From assembly GCA_051646105.1 (NCBI GenBank), contig JBOFCO010000125.1, positions 1 through 13,367 on the forward strand: 13,367 nucleotides of DNA, given 5' to 3'. Both the position numbers and the translations under genes were made by a program. The stretch is from JBOFCO01 sp051646105 (lineage in GTDB: Bacteria > Pseudomonadota > Alphaproteobacteria > Rhodobacterales > Rhodobacteraceae). Positions 8,023-13,367 of the stretch are shown here, piece after piece. The notes beneath the pieces were generated by a model. The model had not been told where the DNA came from, searched no databases, and saw nothing but the letters and a program-made list of their open reading frames with translations. Positions within the stretch are counted from its first letter, which is position 1. Every line of letters starts with the position of its first letter.

Positions 8023-9351
8023 TCAGACTTTCTCCGGGATCGCCCAAAGCTCCATTTTCAGTTCCGGCCAGTCGCCGGCGAAATGCATCCCGATTGCAGG
8101 TGCTGTTGAAAACTCCGGCCAAAGTGGCGTCTTCTTATCCAGCAGGAAATACACGTTTGAAGACACAACCCTGATTTGCCGTGGCGGATTCGGCAAGTGC
8201 ATCAGCGTGATGCCCGGCAGGTTGTTCTTCACGATCTCGCTCATCCGCGTGTTCGGACCGACCTTGCACAGCTGCGGGAACTGCTGCTGAACTTGGCCCA
8301 GCGACTTTGCAGACTCCACCTCCACCACGAATGTCGCCTCGCGGAAGAGGTTCCGGTCGGCCACTTCGGCGATGTAGGAGTTCTGGCGCACCTGCCGCAG
8401 GTCCAGCCGAACCGCGCGTCCCAGATCGCGCGCGAGGAAGCGTTGGATGTCCTGCACCACGGGCGTGAAGGTCGCCTTGTGATCCGCATGGTCATAGGCC
8501 GGATAGCTGCGCGCCATACGTTCGCCATGGTCGAAGGTCGCGAGTTCACCCGCCAGACAGACCAGACGGTCATACAGGCGTTCGGGGTGCACGGCGCGCA
8601 TCGTAGCCATATGGCGCAAGCCGTTGATTTCGCGGTTCAATGCCATCAGCATCATGTAATCCGCTGCCTGCATCCCGCCCATCGCCGGGTCTGCCGCATA
8701 GCGTGCCAGCGACGTCAGCTTTGCCTCGATCCAGCCCACCACACGGCTGAGGAACCCCAGCATCACCGGATGCACGGCCAAAATCAGTGAAGGCGGCGGG
8801 ATGGTGTCATCGAGGGATATCACGCCATCCCGCACCTCATTGATGCGCGCGATGCGCAGGCATTGATAGCCCGGTTTCGCCGTCTGGCGGATGTCGAGTT
8901 CAAGCCGGGGAAAGGCCACCTCAATCGGATGTTCCACCCGGCTGGCGGATGCGTTGTCAGCCACCACCTGCGATCCCAGCAGGAACCGCGTCGTTGCCGC
9001 ATCCGCCCCGATGCCCACATCCCGCCCGTTCTGGCTGGCATCAGGCAGGGTCAGCCAGACCGACAGGCCCTTGGCATCCTCCGGCACCTCGATCGGCAGT
9101 GGCAGGGGTCCGGCGTTCGGCGCGTCGAACGGCGTGCCATCGGGCATGATGCCCACTGCCGTGCGCAGGCCAAAGCGGCCCTGCTGCGCCATGTCGCGGT
9201 CCACCACCATTTCCGCCAGACCCCAAGGATACGGCGTGATGACATCCGTGCGCGACTGGATCAGCTTTTCAACATAGCGGTCCGCCTGTTGCAGGTGCTG
9301 CGGCTGAAGGAACAAGCCTTCCTTCCAGGCAACTTTGCTGAACCACGACAT
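8023..9351 (-). CDS. tssK: T6SS baseplate subunit TssK
   Basis: TssK forms trimers that connect the cytosolic T6SS baseplate to the TssL-TssM membrane complex. It has 442 residues, the normal family length. The hallmark N-terminus is VAWKEGLFLQPQHLQQADRY (7-26). A beta-rich shoulder domain (to about 180) is followed by a helical middle region with RLYDRLVCLAGELATF (258-273) and the YDHAD segment (286-290). The C-terminal head (about 320-442), which contacts TssL/TssM in known systems, ends after NVYFLLDKKTPLWPEF (399-414). The ATG at 9351 immediately precedes the conserved start; only a weak GGA lies upstream. It is the first tss gene of the visible cluster. In the Agrobacterium order fha (impI) would be upstream; here an adhesin gene occupies that place. 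Confidence 0.96.
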   Translation of the reverse strand: MSWFSKVAWKEGLFLQPQHLQQADRYVEKLIQSRTDVITPYPWGLAEMVVDRDMAQQGRFGLRTAVGIMPDGTPFDAPNAGPLPLPIEVPEDAKGLSVWLTLPDASQNGRDVGIGADAATTRFLLGSQVVADNASASRVEHPIEVAFPRLELDIRQTAKPGYQCLRIARINEVRDGVISLDDTIPPPSLILAVHPVMLGFLSRVVGWIEAKLTSLARYAADPAMGGMQAADYMMLMALNREINGLRHMATMRAVHPERLYDRLVCLAGELATFDHGERMARSYPAYDHADHKATFTPVVQDIQRFLARDLGRAVRLDLRQVRQNSYIAEVADRNLFREATFVVEVESAKSLGQVQQQFPQLCKVGPNTRMSEIVKNNLPGITLMHLPNPPRQIRVVSSNVYFLLDKKTPLWPEFSTAPAIGMHFAGDWPELKMELWAIPEKV

Positions 9352-9371
9352 TTCAATCCAATCACTTCACG

Positions 9372-9393
9372 AAAAAGGGCCCCATGCCCCTTT
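9372..9393 (-). terminator. Terminator-like hairpin between the adhesin gene and tssK
   Basis: Read on the minus strand, AAAGGG (9393-9388) can pair with CCCTTT (9379-9374) across an 8-nt loop, and the second arm runs into a tract of five T (9376-9372). The stem is short (6 bp) but ends in the U-tract expected of an intrinsic terminator for the adhesin gene, about 70 nt after its stop. It also lies only 20 nt before the tssK ATG. If real, it therefore either insulates tssK from adhesin transcription or acts as a leader or attenuator for the tss operon. No folding energy was computed. Confidence 0.45.
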
Positions 9394-9409
9394 CCCGCGT
9401 TCAAGACCA

Positions 9410-9427
9410 AAGCTTGGAACCAAGCTT
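9410..9427. repeat. Inverted repeat with perfect 8-bp arms in the adhesin-tssK gap
   Basis: The arms AAGCTTGG and CCAAGCTT are separated by 2 nt (18 bp in all). The repeat lies 34 nt past the adhesin stop and 58 nt before the tssK start. As RNA it would fold with a tight 4-nt loop; as DNA the symmetry would suit a dimeric regulator. There is no T-tract after it, so it is not a complete terminator alone. It may be part of a tandem terminator or an operator for tssK; the sequence does not decide. Confidence 0.4.
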
Positions 9428-9461
9428 GCGCCCGGTCAAGCCTTGGCCTTCATCCGCGTCC

Positions 9462-12400
9462 TCAAAACTGCAGGCGAACCTGCCCTGTAATACCCCAGCT
9501 GTCCAACTGTTTGCCCACCCGCGCATCCGCGCGGATCGACGCGTTCAACTGCCGCGCTGACCCGATCTGCCCCGGATTGAGGATGCGCACGTAGTTGACG
9601 CCGACGCTTACCTCGCCATAGGCACCCAGGTTATCCACTTCGACAGATTCCGGCTCCACCACGCCGTTAACGACATCTGTGAATTCCGCCGTCGGATCCG
9701 CGCCGAAGTCGTTATAGTAAGTGGCCGTCACAAACTGGTTGAACGCCGAGTTTCCGTCTTCGCTGAACACCGTCCGTGCCACCGTCGCCCCGACAAACGC
9801 AGTACGGTTTTCAAAGTCGTTTAGCCGCAATGTGTCGCCGTTGTCGAAGGTAATTGTATCGGTCTTGGTTTTTGTCCACGCAAAACCAGCTGTCGGCAAG
9901 ATCGTGATGGCCGTGTCTTTGATCGGGAAGGCATAGCTGACCGACCCGCTGAGTGTCTGGGCTTTACTCGAAAACTTTTCGTCCGTCAGGCCAAGGCCGA
10001 CCGAGCCATTCGCACCTTCGTTGGTCATCTCGAAATTCGTCTTCTCCAGACGATACTGCAGATCGACCGCAAGTGGCCCTTTCACCGCTGTCGTATAGAC
10101 GCCGCCATAGTACTGCAGGAATTCGCCGTTGTTCTGACTGGTCAGGAACTGCACGGGCTCACCTCCGCCAACCACTGTCGGATCTGAAAAGATCGGCTGC
10201 GAGATGGTGCCTTGGTTCACACCCAGAATTCCGCCAAAGGCGATATCCCATCCATTGAAGTAGCCGTTGAAGCATGCAAAATCGCCGCCCAGTTGCACGC
10301 CTGCATAGCTGGCACTGGTCTCGCTCTCGCGCTCCACATTGGTGCTGCGGCTGGTGCCCGTTGCATCGGCCTGCCCGCCAGTTGCGCGGGCCCAGATGCC
10401 GGCGCCGCATGCGTCTTCGTCGTCGTAGGCAAGGCCGCTGACAAACGGGCTGGACGGGCGGTTGATGACCGACCCGATAAGGCTTTGCGTCAAGGCGACA
10501 CTGCCAACCAGCGCACCAATGCCGGGGTTCAGGCCGCTGACGACATAAATGTCACCCGATGCGTCCTGAAGCGTCCTGTAGGTGATCTTGCCGCCCGGAT
10601 CGGGCAGACCAAGCGCTGTAAATCTGAAGTCATTGGTCGCACTTCCGTCCAGATCCATGACCAGAATGTTCCCGATTTCCAGCCCTGTGGCATTGGTCGT
10701 ATCGAACTGCAGCGTCACGTTGCCCGTAACGCCGGCCCCAGCGCCCATCACGAGAAGATCACTCGACCCGCCACCGCCCAGATCAAGGTCGAAGGCCAGA
10801 CGTGTCGTGCCGCTCAGTCCCGCGCCGCCAACCGTCATCACGTCCGTTGTCGCACCATTGCCCGTCAGGTCCACCGTGCCGTTGCCCGCAATGCCGCCGG
10901 AAAACGCCAGCGCGCCTTGCCCGTTGATCGTGCTGTTGTTGGTGACCAATCCGGTAAAAGTGGCGTTTAACGCATCGATGCGTCCATTGTTGGTCGCAGG
11001 ACCGCCAAGCGTGCCGCGTGTGTTAATCAGGCCGCCTTCGTCGTTGATCAGCCTGCCCGTATCCAGCCGCTCGCCGGTTTCAATGTTCACTACCCCACCG
11101 GACCGGTTGCTGAAGGTGCCTCCAACTGATGCGACATCCCCAGCCGCCCCGGTCGCAAGAGATCCCACATTGAAAACCCCGCCGTCCAAATTGACGAGGT
11201 TGCCCGAAATGGCCCCCGTCGATCCGATGCGCCCGCTGTTCCTGACATCGCCGTCAACAGCGCCATTCAGCGTAAAGGCGTCGTTGTTGGTGACATCGCC
11301 GGTCAGGGTAGCGCCAAGATCAACCGCCAGCGTGCCGTTGCGGTTCTCTATATTGCCTGCCGTGTCGCTGTTGATGTTGACGTTCCCACCGGTGTTCAGC
11401 ACGCCGCCTGACAAATTACCGCCATTGCCATTCAGCACGCCGCTGCCGGACACAGTGGCAAGCCCCGTTACATTGGCACCCGCCCCATTGTTGAATTGTC
11501 CGCCGCTCAGTCCAAGCGTGCCTGCTACAGTGCCGCTGTTGCGGATTGTTCCCGACGATTGCGCCACGTTTCCGGTCAGTGTCGCTGCCGCCACAATGTC
11601 AATCTGGCCGCCTGCATTCGTCACATCTGCGGCAGTGTCGGCATTGACAAATACAGATCCCCCCGTCGCAGCGATGCCGCCGTTGAACGCCCCTCCGTTC
11701 GCGTTCAGGCTGCCGCCCGACACCGTTGCCAGCCCCCCGACCGATGCACCGGCCTCGTTCGTAAAGCTGCCTCCACTCAGGCCAAGCGTACCCGTTACGG
11801 CACCGCTGTTGGTTGTCGTTCCTGCACTGCCGGTGATGTTCCCGGTCAGTCTTCGGCCTGCATCGATCAGAACACTACCGCCGGCATTGGCAATATCGCC
11901 TGATGTATTCGCGTCGACGTTGACAATTCCCCCCGTCGTCCTGATCCCGCCGCTGAAGCTGCCGCCGTTTGCATCGAGGACCCCTGCCGAGACTGCAGTG
12001 CTTCCCGACACGTCTGCCCCTGCACCGTTTACAACAGTGCCGCCCGCCACTTCCAGCCGACCGGATATAATGCCGTTGTTGGTGGTCGTGTCGCCCTCGT
12101 TACGCATGGTGCCATCCAGGGTCGCGCCGCTGGCAATCACCGTGGCACCCGTCACGTTGGTGATGTCGCCTGTCGTATCATTGTTGACATTCACCGTTCC
12201 GCCTTGGTTCGACACGCCGCCGCTGAAGTTACCGCCATTTCCATTCAGCACACCTCCGTTCACCCGGGTCTGACCGGTGATGTCGCCGCTGTTGTTGTTG
12301 ACCTGGCCGCCTGCGACAATGACGCCGCCGTTCAACACCCCGCCACTTACGATGTTGGTTGTGCCGGTCGTGTTGGTGATGTTGCCCGACGTGTTGGCCC

Positions 12401-13367
12401 TGATGTTTACCGTCCCGCCATCGTTATTGATGTTGCCACTGAAGTTGCCGCCATTGCCGTTCAGCGTGCCACCTGTCACCGTTGTCAGCTGTGTGACATT
12501 GCCCCCGGCGTTGTTGTCCACCCTGCCACCCGTTTGCGTCAGTGTGCCAGTCAAGGTGCCGGTCAGCGTTGATACGCCGGTCTGGTTCGTCAGGTTTGCC
12601 GTCGTCGTCGCCGTCACATTCACTGCCCCGCCGCTGTTGGTGATGCCTGCGGCAAATGTTCCGCCATTGGCCACCAGCACACCGTCGCCCGTCACTGTGG
12701 CCGCGCCAGCGACTGTTCCGCCGCTGTTGGTGAATGTCCCGTTCGACAGCGCAACCGTTCCTGTCAGCGCGCCTGCGTTCGTCGTGGTGCCACCCGACTG
12801 CGTCAGGTTGCCATCCATTGTGCCCGACCCGGTAATGACCAGGTTTCCGCCGGACTTGGTGACGTTTCCGGTCGAGTTGCCGGTATAGCTTATCGATCCG
12901 CCGTTCTGCTGGATATTGGCGGCAAAGTCACCACCGTCTGCGAACAGAGTGCCACTTCCCGCAACAGTCACCAACCCGGCCACGTCACCCGAATTGTTGT
13001 TGTTGAACGTCCCGCTGCTCAACCCGACTGCCCCTTGCAGATCACCGTTGTTTTCCACGACGCCGCCGTTGTTGGTGAGGTTGCCCGTCAGCACGATGCC
13101 CGTGCCAATGGTAAGCGTGCCATCAGTGTTGGTGATGGCCTTCGTTGTGTCTCCAGTCACGTTGATGTTGCCACCGTTGTTCGTCAGCGTACCGGTGAAC
13201 ACACCGCCATCGGCAACGAGCGTGCCTGCTGTCACGTTGGTGTTTCCAGTGATTGTCGCGCCGCTGTTGTTGGTCAGCTGACCCCCGTTTACAGTCACAT
13301 TTCCGCTGATATTGCCGGTGCTTTCATTGTCAAAAGTTCCGCCGGTGGTTGTCACGTTGCCGGTGAT
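9462..13367 (-). CDS. Giant repetitive autotransporter adhesin with C-terminal beta-barrel (5' end outside the window)
   Basis: This is a type V (classical autotransporter) surface protein: the barrel inserts in the outer membrane and the passenger is exposed as an adhesin-like beta-helix. 1301 codons are visible, open to the window edge. The GTG at 13355 is only an internal Val codon, because the upstream codons continue the repeat pattern, so the signal peptide and start lie outside. Counting from that GTG, residues 1-720 are Gly/Asn/Thr/Ser/Val-rich modules of about 90 or 72 residues. Residues 720-940 form the C-terminal passenger and autochaperone-like part, 945-970 look like the linker, and about 985-1297 form the barrel. 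The barrel ends in QVRLQF, a terminal Phe typical of outer-membrane barrels. The only two cysteines are C983 and C1028. The ligand is unknown and I recognise no specific named family member. It lies on the same strand just upstream of tssK, but a functional link to the T6SS is unproven. Confidence 0.9.
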   Translation of the reverse strand: MTGNVTTTGGTFDNESTGNISGNVTVNGGQLTNNSGATITGNTNVTAGTLVADGGVFTGTLTNNGGNINVTGDTTKAITNTDGTLTIGTGIVLTGNLTNNGGVVENNGDLQGAVGLSSGTFNNNNSGDVAGLVTVAGSGTLFADGGDFAANIQQNGGSISYTGNSTGNVTKSGGNLVITGSGTMDGNLTQSGGTTTNAGALTGTVALSNGTFTNSGGTVAGAATVTGDGVLVANGGTFAAGITNSGGAVNVTATTTANLTNQTGVSTLTGTLTGTLTQTGGRVDNNAGGNVTQLTTVTGGTLNGNGGNFSGNINNDGGTVNIRANTSGNITNTTGTTNIVSGGVLNGGVIVAGGQVNNNSGDITGQTRVNGGVLNGNGGNFSGGVSNQGGTVNVNNDTTGDITNVTGATVIASGATLDGTMRNEGDTTTNNGIISGRLEVAGGTVVNGAGADVSGSTAVSAGVLDANGGSFSGGIRTTGGIVNVDANTSGDIANAGGSVLIDAGRRLTGNITGSAGTTTNSGAVTGTLGLSGGSFTNEAGASVGGLATVSGGSLNANGGAFNGGIAATGGSVFVNADTAADVTNAGGQIDIVAAATLTGNVAQSSGTIRNSGTVAGTLGLSGGQFNNGAGANVTGLATVSGSGVLNGNGGNLSGGVLNTGGNVNINSDTAGNIENRNGTLAVDLGATLTGDVTNNDAFTLNGAVDGDVRNSGRIGSTGAISGNLVNLDGGVFNVGSLATGAAGDVASVGGTFSNRSGGVVNIETGERLDTGRLINDEGGLINTRGTLGGPATNNGRIDALNATFTGLVTNNSTINGQGALAFSGGIAGNGTVDLTGNGATTDVMTVGGAGLSGTTRLAFDLDLGGGGSSDLLVMGAGAGVTGNVTLQFDTTNATGLEIGNILVMDLDGSATNDFRFTALGLPDPGGKITYRTLQDASGDIYVVSGLNPGIGALVGSVALTQSLIGSVINRPSSPFVSGLAYDDEDACGAGIWARATGGQADATGTSRSTNVERESETSASYAGVQLGGDFACFNGYFNGWDIAFGGILGVNQGTISQPIFSDPTVVGGGEPVQFLTSQNNGEFLQYYGGVYTTAVKGPLAVDLQYRLEKTNFEMTNEGANGSVGLGLTDEKFSSKAQTLSGSVSYAFPIKDTAITILPTAGFAWTKTKTDTITFDNGDTLRLNDFENRTAFVGATVARTVFSEDGNSAFNQFVTATYYNDFGADPTAEFTDVVNGVVEPESVEVDNLGAYGEVSVGVNYVRILNPGQIGSARQLNASIRADARVGKQLDSWGITGQVRLQF
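11200..13367 (-). repeat. Degenerate tandem repeat array encoding the adhesin passenger (period about 270 bp, sometimes about 215 bp)
   Basis: The anchor motif [DN]GG[xF/L]-x-x-x-[IV] recurs with its first Gly codon starting at 13208, 12935, 12665, 12452, 12236, 11966, 11696 and 11423. The steps are 273, 270, 213, 216, 270, 270 and 273 bp (91, 90, 71, 72, 90, 90 and 91 residues). Within each module a rung of about 18 residues repeats (Leu/Val-x-Gly-x-Ile/Val then x-Asn-x-Gly-Gly). The copies are diverged at the DNA level, so this is an old protein-coding array, not recent slippage. The array continues beyond the window edge. The boundaries are approximate. Confidence 0.8.

Larger units (their letters stand above)
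1..9351 (-). other. Predicted T6SS transcription unit tssK-tssL-tssM-tagF-pppA-ppkA
   Basis: Six same-strand genes are packed with no room for internal promoters. Going downstream, the junctions are: tssK/tssL 1-nt gap, tssL/tssM 4-nt overlap (TTGA), tssM/tagF 11-nt gap, tagF/pppA 4-nt overlap (ATGA) and pppA/ppkA 4-nt overlap (ATGA). This strongly suggests co-transcription and coupled translation of the membrane complex with its phospho-regulators. The unit continues past position 1, since ppkA has no stop inside the window. Confidence 0.85.

Noticed and set aside
9399..9439. Sigma-70-like promoter for tssK from TTGACC (9439-9434) or TTGAAC (9404-9399)
   Set aside because: Neither is followed at 16-18 nt by a recognisable -10 box, so I did not call a promoter.
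10582..12273. Long plus-strand open frame (563 codons) opposite the adhesin gene, rich in Pro, Leu and Val
   Set aside because: It is the exact antisense of the Gly/Asn/Thr repeat array; the repetitive codons lack stops on the other strand. The translation is low complexity, and it has no own neighbours or ribosome site I could support.
13353..13355. GTG at 13355 as the start of the adhesin gene
   Set aside because: The four codons upstream to the window edge (ITGN) continue the repeat pattern, and no signal peptide follows the GTG, so it is internal.
11200..13367. Regular short repeats that could suggest a CRISPR array or VNTR
   Set aside because: The repeat units are diverged, of protein-coding period (multiples of 3) and in one open frame. 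There are no identical repeats with unique spacers.

Overview
The window reads as part of a high-GC (about 60%) proteobacterial chromosome. An alphaproteobacterium, perhaps of the marine Rhodobacterales type, is the best guess. The reasons are the order tssK-tssL-tssM-tagF-pppA-ppkA, which matches the impJ-impN end of the Agrobacterium imp operon, the TssL with its own OmpA-like domain, and the threonine-phosphorylation genes. The taxonomy is inference; no rRNA or other marker is present.

All seven genes lie on the minus strand, so they are read from high to low coordinates. From 13367 down to 9462 is the 3' part (1301 codons) of a very large repetitive autotransporter adhesin whose 5' end lies outside the window. 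It has a Gly/Asn/Thr/Ser-rich passenger of about 90-residue modules, a C-terminal passenger segment and an outer-membrane beta-barrel ending in Phe. A 110-bp gap (9461-9352) follows, holding a perfect-arm inverted repeat and a terminator-like hairpin. From 9351 to 1 runs a tightly packed type VI secretion system (T6SS) gene set: tssK (baseplate), tssL (DotU plus OmpA), tssM (IcmF), tagF, pppA (PP2C phosphatase) and ppkA (Ser/Thr kinase, cut by the window edge). Junctions are 4-nt overlaps, a 1-nt gap and an 11-nt gap, so a single transcription unit is likely. No stretch over 300 bp lacks a gene.

How the genes work together: TssL and TssM form the inner-membrane part of the T6SS membrane complex, which TssK links to the baseplate. 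PpkA, PppA and TagF form the threonine-phosphorylation and post-translational control module that switches assembly on and off. The phosphothreonine reader Fha and the tube, sheath, baseplate and ClpV genes are not here and should lie beyond the window or elsewhere.

Two things stand out. The Pro/Gln-rich cytosolic tail of TssL carries the same threonine motif three times (T-x-x-G-G-A-L-P), and a related [DE]-[RK]-T-hydrophobic motif occurs in the linker of PpkA, suggesting a multi-site phospho-switch. The adhesin passenger is built from modules whose lengths (about 90 or about 72 residues) differ by one beta-helix rung of 18 residues, and it contains no lysine for about 755 residues. No clearly new enzymatic system was found.
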